DNA from: an uncultured Propionibacterium sp.
GTDB taxonomy: Bacteria > Actinomycetota > Actinomycetes > Propionibacteriales > Propionibacteriaceae
DNA: 64,000 nt
Direction: 5' to 3'
NCBI GenBank assembly: GCA_938036835.1
Contig: CALHWB010000053.1
Location: forward strand, 1-64,000
Part shown: piece by piece, positions 50,463 through 58,921 of the stretch
Layout: every line of letters begins with the position of its first letter
Position numbering within the stretch: the first letter of the stretch is position 1
Made by a program: the position numbers and the translations under genes
The notes under the pieces: generated by a model
What the model was told of the DNA's origin: nothing
Database searches by the model: none
Seen by the model: the letters and a program-made list of their open reading frames with translations, nothing else

Positions 50463-51455
50463 TCAGCCCCGGGCCGGATGGCCAACCGGGTCACCGTGAA
50501 CCGCCGGAGGCTGACCGGCGGCAGGCCGGACCGACCGGCTTTTCGCCAGGATGGCCTGGGCGACTTTCATGCCCGCCTCGTCGACCATCTCGTCATCCAC
50601 CGTGATGGCTCCGACCGATCCCCCGGTGGTTGCCGTGGCATGGGCATAGGCCTCGACGATACGCTCGGCGCGAGCCACCTGATCCGGTTCGGGGGTGAAC
50701 AGCTCGTTGCCGGCCGCCACCTGGCCGGGATGCACCACCCATTTGCCGTCATAGCCCAGGGCGGCCGCCTTGGCCGCCGAGGCCCGGAACCCGGCCAGGT
50801 CGCGAATCGAAACATACGGGCCGTCGATCGCCTGCAATCCGTTTGCCCTGGCTGCCACCAGGATCCGGCTCAGCGCATAGTGGAAGGCATCGGCTTGGTA
50901 GCCGACCAGCTGACTGCCCACCGAAAGCCCGCGCATGCCCATGGCGGCCATGAAATCCCCGGGACCGAATACCAGGGTCTCAATCCGCTCGCTGGCCTGT
51001 GCGATGGCATCGACCCGTTGCAGGCCGGCGGCGTCCTCGATCTGCACCTCAATGCCGATCCGCCCCACCGGCAGCCCCGCCGTGGCCTCTACCTGGCCCA
51101 GTATCAAATCCAAGGCCACCACCTGGCCGGCCGATTGCACCTTGGGTAATACCAGCGCGTCGATGCGGTCACCGGCGGCCGCGACCACCTCGCAAATGTC
51201 CCCGGTGGTCCACCTGGTGTCCCAGGCATTGACCCGCACGGTGACGGTGCCGGCCCGCCAGGCCGCCTGCCGCAGGGCGGCGGCGATGCGGGCCCGGGCC
51301 TCGACCTTCGCCGCCGGTGCCACGGCATCCTCAAGATCAAGGAAGACCGCATCGACCGGTAATTCCCGGGATTTGGCGATGAACCTGTCAGAGCTGCCGG
51401 GCACGGCCAAAACGGTGCGCCGCGCCCGGAACGGACGGCTGGGACGGCTTCTCAT
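50463..51455 (-). CDS. CitE/HpcH-family CoA ester lyase
   Basis: The 330-residue protein has the HpcH/HpaI aldolase/citrate lyase beta fold: VLAVPGSSDRFIAKSRELPV, DAVFLDLEDAVAP with Mg-binding acids, VRVNAWDTRWTTGD, IEVQIEDAAGLQ and GYDGKWVVHPGQV. It resembles malyl-CoA or beta-methylmalyl-CoA lyases more than the citrate lyase subunit, because no CitD or CitF is nearby. TAGACT lies seven bases upstream of the ATG. It is divergent from the MgtE-N gene, with only 38 bp between start codons. Confidence 0.85.
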   Translation of the reverse strand: MRSRPSRPFRARRTVLAVPGSSDRFIAKSRELPVDAVFLDLEDAVAPAAKVEARARIAAALRQAAWRAGTVTVRVNAWDTRWTTGDICEVVAAAGDRIDALVLPKVQSAGQVVALDLILGQVEATAGLPVGRIGIEVQIEDAAGLQRVDAIAQASERIETLVFGPGDFMAAMGMRGLSVGSQLVGYQADAFHYALSRILVAARANGLQAIDGPYVSIRDLAGFRASAAKAAALGYDGKWVVHPGQVAAGNELFTPEPDQVARAERIVEAYAHATATTGGSVGAITVDDEMVDEAGMKVAQAILAKSRSVRPAAGQPPAVHGDPVGHPARG

Positions 51456-51462
51456 GACCCTG

Positions 51463-51468
51463 AGTCTA
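51463..51468 (-). promoter_or_regulatory. -10 element TAGACT, leaderless start of the CitE-like gene
   Basis: Minus-strand TAGACT, seven bases before ATG 51455. It lies where the -35 region of the opposite promoter should be. Confidence 0.5.
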
Positions 51469-51480
51469 GGATGGTTCGCA

Positions 51481-51486
51481 TAGGCT
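51481..51486 (+). promoter_or_regulatory. -10 element TAGGCT, leaderless start of the MgtE-N gene
   Basis: TAGGCT, seven bases before GTG 51494; it faces the minus-strand promoter at 51463-51468. Confidence 0.5.
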
Positions 51487-51493
51487 ATGCGGC

Positions 51494-52753
51494 GTGAGCA
51501 ACGCGTCGTCGGTCTTCATCAGCCGCCTGCAGGGATTGCAGGTGCTGGATGCCTTTGGCGAGCCCATCGGCAAGGTGCGCGATGTGGTCGTGCAGGCCCG
51601 GTCGGCCGGACGCCCGCGAGTACGCGGTCTGGAAGTTGAACTACTTGCCAAGAGGCGGATCTTCGTCCCGATGGCCCGCGTTCACGCCATCGATTCCACC
51701 CAGATCTCGATCATTGGGGTCGTCGATACCCGCAGGTTCCAGCGCCGCTCCTCCGAGATCCTGGTGATCGATGACCTGTTCGACCGGGAGATCACCCGGG
51801 ATGGCAGGCCAGCCTCGATCTTCGATGTGGCAATGATCGAGGTGCGCAACCGCGAATGGGAACTGTATGAGGTCGCCGTCCGCGAGATCTCGGCTACTCG
51901 CCGCTTCGGGTTGCCGGCCAGGGGGCCGATGGTCATCGTCCCCTGGTCGGCGGTGACGGCCACCGTGCTGCAGGCTGAGCAGTCCACCGACACCAAGCTT
52001 GCCCAGCTAGCTGATATGAAGCCCGCCGATGTGGCGCGAGAGCTGTACGACATGGAACCCGAACGGCGCGCCGAGATCGCCAACGCATTGGATGACAAGC
52101 AGCTGGCCGATGCCTTCCAGGAATTGCCCGGAGATGAGCAGGTCGATCTGTTGCAGGCGCTGGAGAAGGAACGCGCCGCCGATGTGCTCGACGAGATGGA
52201 CCCCGATGATGCGGCCGACCTGATCCATGACCTGCCGGAGGAGTTGGCCCGCGATCTGCTGGAGCGCATGGAGCCCGAAGAGGCCGCCGATGTGCGCAAT
52301 CTGCTGATGTATGCCGACCAGACCGCTGGCGGCATGATGACTCCCGAACCGGTCATCCTGGGCGCCGACGCGACCGTCGCGGAGGGGCTGGCCAAGCTCC
52401 GCAACCAGGAGTTGACCCCGGCGCTGGCATCCATGGTGTTCATCACCCGCCAGCCCCATGACACCCCCTCGGGACGCTATATCGGTGCGGTGCACTTCCA
52501 ACGCCTGCTGCGCGAACCGCCCAGCCTGCAGATCGGGCCGATGATCGATTCGGATCTACAGCCTCTGCCTACCGATGCCGATATCTCCCGGGTGAGCCGC
52601 TATTTTGCCACCTACAATTTGGTGATCGCCCCGGTGGTGAACGCGCAAAGCCAATTGGTGGGCGCGATCACGGTGGACGACCTGCTCGATCACATGCTGC
52701 CCAACGACTGGCGGGGCGACGAGATGGAGGGAACGCAGGTGAGCGATGGCTGA
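51494..52753 (+). CDS. Soluble MgtE_N-CBS protein with PRC-barrel-like N-terminus
   Basis: The 419-residue protein starts with two PRC-barrel-like units (LQVLDAFGEPIGKVRDVVVQ and GRPASIFDVAMIEVRNREWE), then a helical MgtE N-domain (about 188-280; AAEVLDEMD-like AADVLDEMDPDDAADLIHDL) and a CBS pair (about 283-405). The Mg channel domain of MgtE is missing, so it is probably a Mg- or nucleotide-sensing regulator (Rv1232c-like). Its last eight bases overlap the DUF1003 gene, suggesting they work together. Confidence 0.85.
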   Translation: MSNASSVFISRLQGLQVLDAFGEPIGKVRDVVVQARSAGRPRVRGLEVELLAKRRIFVPMARVHAIDSTQISIIGVVDTRRFQRRSSEILVIDDLFDREITRDGRPASIFDVAMIEVRNREWELYEVAVREISATRRFGLPARGPMVIVPWSAVTATVLQAEQSTDTKLAQLADMKPADVARELYDMEPERRAEIANALDDKQLADAFQELPGDEQVDLLQALEKERAADVLDEMDPDDAADLIHDLPEELARDLLERMEPEEAADVRNLLMYADQTAGGMMTPEPVILGADATVAEGLAKLRNQELTPALASMVFITRQPHDTPSGRYIGAVHFQRLLREPPSLQIGPMIDSDLQPLPTDADISRVSRYFATYNLVIAPVVNAQSQLVGAITVDDLLDHMLPNDWRGDEMEGTQVSDG

Positions 52754-53309
52754 GCAGAAGCGTCCCGACGAGGATCGACTGAGCACACCGGGCCGGCGAC
52801 GGTCCTTCCAGTTGCCCCGTCGTCTCAGATTCAACGAGGAGGCCTTCGGCAGATTCGCCGAGTGGATCGCCCGCTATATGGGCAGCCCGTCGTTTCTGAT
52901 CTGGATGTCGGTGTTCATCGCGATCTGGATCGTGTGGAACTCGGCCCTGCCCAGCCACCTGCGCTTCGATGAGCAGCCCTATATCCTGCTCACCCTGATG
53001 CTGTCCATTGAGGCCGCCTACTCGGCCCCGCTGATCCTGCTGGCGCAGAACCGTCAGGAGGATCGCGACCGGTTGAGTTTCGACGAGGACCGGCGGATCG
53101 CCGCCCAGAGCCGGGCCGATATGGATTTCCTGGCCCGCGAGATCGCTGCGCTGCGCGGCAATGTCGGGGAACTGGCCACCCGTGATTTCGTTCGCGGTGA
53201 GATCCGCGATCAGTTGCACGATCTGCTGGCCGAACTGGATCGTGCCGGGCAAGAACGCGACCAGCAGGATCGTGCCGACCAATCGGGCAGCAAATCGGCC
53301 GATTCCTGA
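52746..53309 (+). CDS. DUF1003 membrane protein
   Basis: The 187-residue protein has two membrane segments (SFLIWMSVFIAIWIVWNSAL, about 49-68, and PYILLTLMLSIEAAYSAPLI, about 79-98) with the DUF1003 pattern FDEQPYILL, followed by a charged coiled coil (DRLSFDEDRRIAAQSRADMD). The function is unknown; cyclic-nucleotide- or metal-linked roles have been suggested for relatives. The start lies inside the MgtE-N gene. Confidence 0.87.
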   Translation: MAEQKRPDEDRLSTPGRRRSFQLPRRLRFNEEAFGRFAEWIARYMGSPSFLIWMSVFIAIWIVWNSALPSHLRFDEQPYILLTLMLSIEAAYSAPLILLAQNRQEDRDRLSFDEDRRIAAQSRADMDFLAREIAALRGNVGELATRDFVRGEIRDQLHDLLAELDRAGQERDQQDRADQSGSKSADS

Positions 53310-53335
53310 TCCGGGCCGGCCGGCCCCAATCCCCG

Positions 53336-54097
53336 ATGGACGACAATGGGTCCGTGGAGCAAACCTCGATCTGGCAGGTGATCATCGACCGGCTGCACGC
53401 CAGCCTCATCGGGCAGCCGGTGCCCACCTCCGTGGCCCTGCTGGTAGCGTTGGGCGTCGCCGGCGGGCTGGTCTGGTTTGGGCCCGCCTGGCGGCTGGTT
53501 CGCATTATCGTCACGGTGGTTCACGAGTTGGGGCACGCCGTGGTGGGAGTGGCCTGCGGGCGCAAGTTCACCGGTCTGGTTATCAACCCGGATATGTCCG
53601 GGCACACCAGCACCAGAGGCAGGACCCGCGGCCCCGGCCTGGTGCTGGCGACGGCCGCTGGCTACCCGATGCCGGCCATCACCGGCACGTTGATCGCCTG
53701 GGCCGCGCTGGCCGGACGAGCATCCTTGATGCTGCTGATCGGGCTACTCGTCCTGCTCCTGGCGCTCTTCCGGGCCCGTTCCTGCTACACGGCAGGCGTT
53801 CTGATCCTGTTGCTGGCCGGGATCGGCTGCCTGTGGTGGTCGCAGACCGCCACCCTGATCGCAGCGGTGGTATGCGGCGCCGGGGTCGTGCTGGTGTTGG
53901 GCGGCTGGCGGCATCTGTGGGCGGTCATCCGGCATGGAGACCCCCAGCAGGATCCCGCGGTGCTGGCCCGGCTCACCAGGCTGCCCACCGGGCTGTGGAA
54001 TCTCGTCTTCTCACTGGTAAACGGCTTGTTGACCGCCTGGCTCGGGCTGCTGCTGGCACCTCATCTGGTCGCGGTGGCCGGCCCTCTGCTGCCCTGA
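53336..54097 (+). CDS. M50-like membrane metallopeptidase
   Basis: The 253-residue protein has about six membrane segments and the zinc motif in VVHELGHAVVGVACG (near residue 64). This is the M50B-like peptidase family of actinobacteria, possibly a site-2-type protease. The third ligand, normally in a late NxxPxxxxDG motif, cannot be identified, so activity is uncertain. It lies in the conserved MgtE-N/DUF1003/mrp cluster, 26 bp after DUF1003. Confidence 0.78.
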   Translation: MDDNGSVEQTSIWQVIIDRLHASLIGQPVPTSVALLVALGVAGGLVWFGPAWRLVRIIVTVVHELGHAVVGVACGRKFTGLVINPDMSGHTSTRGRTRGPGLVLATAAGYPMPAITGTLIAWAALAGRASLMLLIGLLVLLLALFRARSCYTAGVLILLLAGIGCLWWSQTATLIAAVVCGAGVVLVLGGWRHLWAVIRHGDPQQDPAVLARLTRLPTGLWNLVFSLVNGLLTAWLGLLLAPHLVAVAGPLLP

Positions 54098-54187
54098 GCC
54101 TGCCGGGCGGTGGCCGGTCTCGCCGGTCCCCCGGCACCGGCCGGCGACGACTTGAAACCACCCGACCGATCGCGTAGGCATATTCGG

Positions 54188-55369
54188 GTGAGCGATTCCG
54201 AACTGCTTGATGCCGTCAGGGCCGCGCTGGCCGCCGTGAACGATCCCGAGATCCACCGCCCCATCACCGAGCTTGGCATGATCGACCGGCTTGAGGTGGA
54301 TGCCGCAGGTGTCGTCTCGCTCACCGTGCTGCTGACCATCCCGGGCTGCCCGATGCGCAATACCATCGAATATGAGGTACAGCAGGCGCTGCGCAAAGTT
54401 CCCGGAGTGAGCGGCATCCGGCTCGAAATGACCGCGATGGATACCGAGCAGCGCGCAGCTTTGATCGCAAAGCTGCGCGGCGGGCGTCCCCAGCCGGTCA
54501 TCGGTTTCGCCCAGCCCGGCAGCCTCACCAGGGTACTGGCGGTGGCCTCCGGCAAGGGCGGAGTGGGCAAGAGTTCGATCACGATCAATCTGGCCCTGGC
54601 CCTGGCGAAACGGGGACGCCAGGTAGGTCTGCTGGATGCCGATATCTATGGCCATTCCGTGCCCGATCTGCTTGGGCTGACCGCCGACGACCGGCCGACC
54701 ATGGTTGACAAGATGATCATGCCGGTGCCGGTGATCAGGGAGCTGTCCGACGGGACCCAGATCGCCTTGAAGGTGATCAGCATGGGCATGCTCAAGGAAT
54801 CCCGCGACCAGGTGATCGCCTGGCGAGGCCCGATCCTGGATCGAGCGCTCACCCAGTTGCTCAGCGAGGTCTTCTGGGGCGACCTCGACTATTTCCTGAT
54901 CGACCTGCCTCCTGGGACCGGTGATGTGGCGATGTCGCTGGGCCAGAAACTGCCCGGTTCCGATCTGATCGTGGTCACCACCCCGCAACCCAGCGCCGCG
55001 GTGGTCAGCGAACGCGCCGGGACGATGGGTTCGATGATGCGGCAGAACGTCATCGGGGTGATCGAGAACATGAGCTGGTTCGATGCCGCCTGTCAGCACT
55101 GCGGAAAGCCGAACCGGGTCGAGTTGTTCGGTTCCGGTGGTGGCCGGCAGACCGCCGATACCCTCACCGACCGGCTGGGCCGAGATGTGCCGTTGCTGGC
55201 CCAGATCCCGATGGAGGTCGCGATGGGCGCCGGCAGCGAGCAGGATGCCCCCATCGTGCTCGCCCAGCCCGATTCCCCGGCAGCCCGTGCGATCGCCGGG
55301 CTGGCGGAGCGGCTGGACGCGACGCGCCCCGGCCTGGCGGGCAGGCAACTGCATCTGACGCCGCGCTGA
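54188..55369 (+). CDS. mrp: Mrp/ApbC-type Fe-S cluster carrier ATPase
   Basis: The 393-residue protein has an N-terminal DUF59 domain (AVNDPEIHRPITELGMIDRL) and a P-loop ATPase (VASGKGGVGKSSITINLALA, DADIYGHSVPDLLG). The metal-binding cysteine pair of Nbp35/ApbC proteins (CXXC) reads CQHC near residue 303. It binds and transfers Fe-S clusters. I start it at GTG 54188; the upstream frame is non-coding. Confidence 0.92.
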   Translation: MSDSELLDAVRAALAAVNDPEIHRPITELGMIDRLEVDAAGVVSLTVLLTIPGCPMRNTIEYEVQQALRKVPGVSGIRLEMTAMDTEQRAALIAKLRGGRPQPVIGFAQPGSLTRVLAVASGKGGVGKSSITINLALALAKRGRQVGLLDADIYGHSVPDLLGLTADDRPTMVDKMIMPVPVIRELSDGTQIALKVISMGMLKESRDQVIAWRGPILDRALTQLLSEVFWGDLDYFLIDLPPGTGDVAMSLGQKLPGSDLIVVTTPQPSAAVVSERAGTMGSMMRQNVIGVIENMSWFDAACQHCGKPNRVELFGSGGGRQTADTLTDRLGRDVPLLAQIPMEVAMGAGSEQDAPIVLAQPDSPAARAIAGLAERLDATRPGLAGRQLHLTPR

Positions 55370-55580
55370 CGACCGGGCCGGGTGGCCTCGATCGCCGGGC
55401 CGGCATCGTGGGCGTGTCCGCCGCCCGGTTCCTAGGCGGTCCCCCGGCGGGAGCCGACCTCACGCCGAGAGACCGATGCCTGCTGGCCGCCCGGTGGGGC
55501 CGCCCCGGGTAGGCAGGGATATACCCCGTGGCGGGCGGCAAGCCTCAGATGTCCGGGTCGCCGGCGATCGGGGCCACCCG

Positions 55581-56189
55581 CTAGCGGGAGTTGATCTCCT
55601 CAAGGCGAACCGCATCGTCGCACAACCGATCGACCAGGGCTGGATTGTGGCTGATCAGCAGCAGCCCGATCTCCCGGTCCCGGGTCAGCGATACCAGCTG
55701 GGTACAGATGCGGGCTTGGGTCAGCGGATCAAGCATGGTGGTCATCTCGTCGGCAATCAGGTATTTCAACCCGGGATGCAGCACCCTTGCGATGCAGAAT
55801 CGCTGTAGTTCCCCACCGCTCAACTCCCCAGGGAAACGCTCCAGCCAGGTCTGCTCGATGCCTAGGCGGGTCCGGGTTTCCTCGTCTACCGGCCAGCACT
55901 CATTTAACACCTCACGCATCCGCCACCGGGGGTTCACGCTGAGTTCGGGGTTCTGGTTGATGTACTGCACCACGCAACGCCGCTCATGATCGAGGGGCCG
56001 GCCGTCGGCCAATACCGTCCCGCCATGGTTGCGGATCCACCCAGCCATGATCTTGCCTAGCGTGCTCTTGCCGTAACCCGATGGGGCCAGCAACCCGAGC
56101 ACCTGACCGGGGGCGAGCGCCAGCGAGACATCGTCCAGGATCGGCAGGTTACCCCGATAGCCGAAACTGATGTGTTCAGCGGTCAGCAT
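55581..56189 (-). CDS. ABC transporter ATPase, DppF/NikE-like
   Basis: From ATG 56189 (GGAGAC upstream) the 202-residue ATPase has LLAPSGYGKSTLGKIMAGWI (Walker A), the signature ELSGGELQRFCIARVL, and Walker B LIADEMTTMLD. It is shorter than usual DppF (about 320) and lacks the C-terminal oligopeptide-transporter extension. It pairs with the ATPase encoded just upstream, overlapping it by seven bases. A separate function from importers is unlikely. Confidence 0.87.
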   Translation of the reverse strand: MLTAEHISFGYRGNLPILDDVSLALAPGQVLGLLAPSGYGKSTLGKIMAGWIRNHGGTVLADGRPLDHERRCVVQYINQNPELSVNPRWRMREVLNECWPVDEETRTRLGIEQTWLERFPGELSGGELQRFCIARVLHPGLKYLIADEMTTMLDPLTQARICTQLVSLTRDREIGLLLISHNPALVDRLCDDAVRLEEINSR

Positions 56190-56995
56190 GCGGTCTCCTG
56201 CTCCTCCCCGGCGGCACCAGGGATCTGGGTGCCGAACCCATTCTGCGGTAGCGCCCGCCACAGCGCCTTCGCGTAGGGGTCGGTATCGCATTCATCCGGA
56301 TGAGTGAACTCATATGCGGTCAGCTCCGCAACCAGCCTGCCCCGATTCAATATCGCCACCCGGTCGGCAACCGCGCTGATCAGATCGACGTCATGGGAGA
56401 TGATCAGGACGCAGCGGCCTTCATCGGCGAGCGCCCGGAAATCGGCGAGCATCTGCCGGGCCAGATCTACCGAGAGCCCCGGGGTGGGCTCGTCGGCGAT
56501 GATCAGGCGTGCCGGGCTGAGCATCGCGGTGGCCAGCAGGATCCGCCTGGCCATGCCGCCAGACAGTTGGAAGGGGAATTTATCCAGGTCATGGCGCACC
56601 AGGCCGAAACGCCCGGCGATCTCATTCAGTTCCGCCGCGACCGGGGTACCGTGCTCTACCAGTTGCCCTCGCACCCGCTTCAACGGGTCAAGATAACCGA
56701 TCGATTGGGGAATCAGCGCAAACTCGCGTTTCTGCAACTGCCTTACCCGCTGCCTGGTGACCGGTTCACCGGCATAGTCGATCTCGCCGCGTTGTACCGC
56801 GTTGTAGGGCAGCAGTCCCATGATCGCATGGGCCAGCAGGCTCTTGCCCGATCCCGAGGCGCCGACTATGCCCAGAATCTGGCCGGGTTCGGCCGACAAG
56901 GTCAGGTCGTCCACCGCAAAGCCCAGGGCACGTCGGTAGAAGGTGCGGTACATCTTGAATCCGACAGATAGGTTATGCACTTCGAGCAGGGCCAT
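56183..56995 (-). CDS. ABC transporter ATPase, DppD/NikD-like
   Basis: The 270-residue ATPase has GIVGASGSGKSLLAHAIMGL, the signature QLSGGMARRILLATAML and Walker B LIIADEPTPGLSVDLARQ. With the 202-residue partner it forms the heterodimeric motor of an oligopeptide- or nickel-type importer. It lies seven bases downstream of the second permease gene. Confidence 0.9.
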   Translation of the reverse strand: MALLEVHNLSVGFKMYRTFYRRALGFAVDDLTLSAEPGQILGIVGASGSGKSLLAHAIMGLLPYNAVQRGEIDYAGEPVTRQRVRQLQKREFALIPQSIGYLDPLKRVRGQLVEHGTPVAAELNEIAGRFGLVRHDLDKFPFQLSGGMARRILLATAMLSPARLIIADEPTPGLSVDLARQMLADFRALADEGRCVLIISHDVDLISAVADRVAILNRGRLVAELTAYEFTHPDECDTDPYAKALWRALPQNGFGTQIPGAAGEEQETAC

Positions 56996-57002
56996 CTGAT
57001 AC

Positions 57003-57860
57003 CTACCTTTGTGCCGTGGACGGGCTAATCAGGGCGGATAGGGAATTCCCGCAGCGGTCGATGGTGAGGACGAGCAGCAGCAGCATCGCTCCGGGGAAGA
57101 CCGCCAGCCACCAGTAGCCGGTGGTCAGGTAGCGCATCGATTCCGACAAGATCACGCCCACCGCCGGCAACTGCATCGGGATACCGAAGCCCAGGAAGGT
57201 CAGCCCCGACTCGTGCAGGATCGCATGCGGGAACATCAACACGGTGGCCACCAGCGTCTGCGGCACGATATAGGGCATGTAGTGCCGCCGGGCGATAAAC
57301 CAACGCGAGCGGCCCATCTGCCGGGAAGCGATGACATATGGGCTGGTACGCAGGTGGATCGTCTCGGCGCGCACTATGCGGCACAGCCCCACCCAGTGGG
57401 TGGCGGCCACCCCGATCATCACCCCGGGTATGCCCCGGCCGACCAGGAAGGCGATGAAGATCATGAAGATCAGGTGCGGCATGCCCTGCATCAGGTCGAC
57501 CAGCCAGAGCACGAGCCGGTCGAACCAGCCGCCCAATACCGCGGCACCGATTCCCATGATCAAGGCGATCAGCGAACTGACGACGGAGGCGAACAAGCCG
57601 ATCCGAATGCTGATCGACAGTCCTTTCAGGGTGCGAAACAGCATGTCGCGTCCCATCCAGTCGGTCCCGAATGGATGGGACGGACCGGGCATCAGGTTCG
57701 TCTGATCGAAGTGCACCGAATAGGCACTTTCCGGGATCAATGCACCCCCGATGCCGGCTGCCAACAGCAATACCAGGGCAGTCGCGAAGACCACGGTAGC
57801 GGTCTTGCGGCCATTCCATCGTTCGACGACCGGTTCGGAGGCCAGCAGTAGCGCGCTCAC
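57003..57860 (-). CDS. ABC importer permease, DppC/NikC-like
   Basis: From GTG 57860 (AAGGAG eight bases upstream) the 285-residue permease has about six membrane segments, the N-terminal FGTDWMGRDMLFRTLKGLSI typical of DppC, and the coupling motif AETIHLRTSPYVIASRQMG. Its start overlaps the stop of the partner permease (GTGA). Confidence 0.91.
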   Translation of the reverse strand: MSALLLASEPVVERWNGRKTATVVFATALVLLLAAGIGGALIPESAYSVHFDQTNLMPGPSHPFGTDWMGRDMLFRTLKGLSISIRIGLFASVVSSLIALIMGIGAAVLGGWFDRLVLWLVDLMQGMPHLIFMIFIAFLVGRGIPGVMIGVAATHWVGLCRIVRAETIHLRTSPYVIASRQMGRSRWFIARRHYMPYIVPQTLVATVLMFPHAILHESGLTFLGFGIPMQLPAVGVILSESMRYLTTGYWWLAVFPGAMLLLLVLTIDRCGNSLSALISPSTAQR

Positions 57861-58921
57861 GACCACTTCTCCTTGATGCGGGGATCGATTACGGGATAGA
57901 GCAGGTTGGCGATCAGATTGCCCAGGAAGACGATGGTCGAACTGATCAGGGTGATCCCGATCAGCAGCGGCAGATCCCCCTTGATCCCGGCCATCGCGGT
58001 GATACCGCCCATGCCCGCGTAGCTGAAAACCGATTCGGCCAGCACGGAACCGCCGATGATCTCGCTGATAGAACCGAACTGGAGCGTCACGAAGGGCATC
58101 AGCGCATTGCGCAGGCCATGCCGCCATACAAACTGCCAGGCGGTTTCGCCACGTGAGGTGGCGAACAGCGCATAGTCGCTGTGCCGCTCATTGATCAGCC
58201 GAACGCGCGTCTGCATGGTGATCGTCGAGATGCCCAGCAGGCTAAGGGTGAGCGCCGGCAGCGCGGCGTGGTAGATACGCTCCCCCAGCGTGGCGTCGGC
58301 AAGGGTGGTGCCGATCGGCACCGAAAGCCCGACCGGGAACCAGCCTAACCAGACCGCGAAGACGAGCAGCATGACCATGCCGAACCAGAAGGTCGGGATC
58401 GCGGCGAACACATAGCAGATTCCGGAGATCACCCGATCGATCCAGCGGTCTTCGTTCTTGCCTGCCACGATGCCCAGTACGGCACCAAGCGCACCAGAGA
58501 TCAGCCAGGCCGAGAACATCAGCAACGCCGAGTTCGCCAGGCCATCCCCGATCACGGCCAGCACCGGTCTTTCCAGCATCAAGGAGGTACCAAGATCGCC
58601 ATGCAGCAGGTTCTTCCACCACAATCCGAACTGGACCAGCGGCGGCTGGTCCAGGCCCCACTTGGCCGCCAGTGCAGCCTCCTGCTCCGGAGACGCCTGG
58701 GATTCACTGCCGAAGTAGGCGTCCACCGGATCGATCGGGGAGATCTTCGCCAGGAAGAAGGTCAACGCGCTGACCGCGACGATCAGGGACAGGCATTTCA
58801 GGATCTGCCCCAGGGCATATCTGACGACGACCAGGGCCTGCCCGGACGAATGCCAGCAGGCCCAGCCCCGCCTGGCGGCGATCTGGCTGTTCGCGGCCAC
58901 CGGAGAGCCGATCCGGCCCAT
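57857..58921 (-). CDS. ABC importer permease, DppB/NikB-like
   Basis: The 354-residue permease starts at ATG 58921, overlapping the binding-protein stop by one base. Residues 1-30 may be an extension; GTG starts near VVVRYALGQIL are alternatives. DppB features include FFLAKISPIDPVDAYFG, LDQPPLVQFGLWWKNLLHGD and the coupling loop INERHSDYALFATSRGETAW. Confidence 0.9.
   Translation of the reverse strand: MGRIGSPVAANSQIAARRGWACWHSSGQALVVVRYALGQILKCLSLIVAVSALTFFLAKISPIDPVDAYFGSESQASPEQEAALAAKWGLDQPPLVQFGLWWKNLLHGDLGTSLMLERPVLAVIGDGLANSALLMFSAWLISGALGAVLGIVAGKNEDRWIDRVISGICYVFAAIPTFWFGMVMLLVFAVWLGWFPVGLSVPIGTTLADATLGERIYHAALPALTLSLLGISTITMQTRVRLINERHSDYALFATSRGETAWQFVWRHGLRNALMPFVTLQFGSISEIIGGSVLAESVFSYAGMGGITAMAGIKGDLPLLIGITLISSTIVFLGNLIANLLYPVIDPRIKEKWS

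Noticed and set aside
55370..55580. Short GC-rich inverted repeats after mrp.
   Set aside because: No stem is long or clean enough to call a terminator; no gene seen in this gap.
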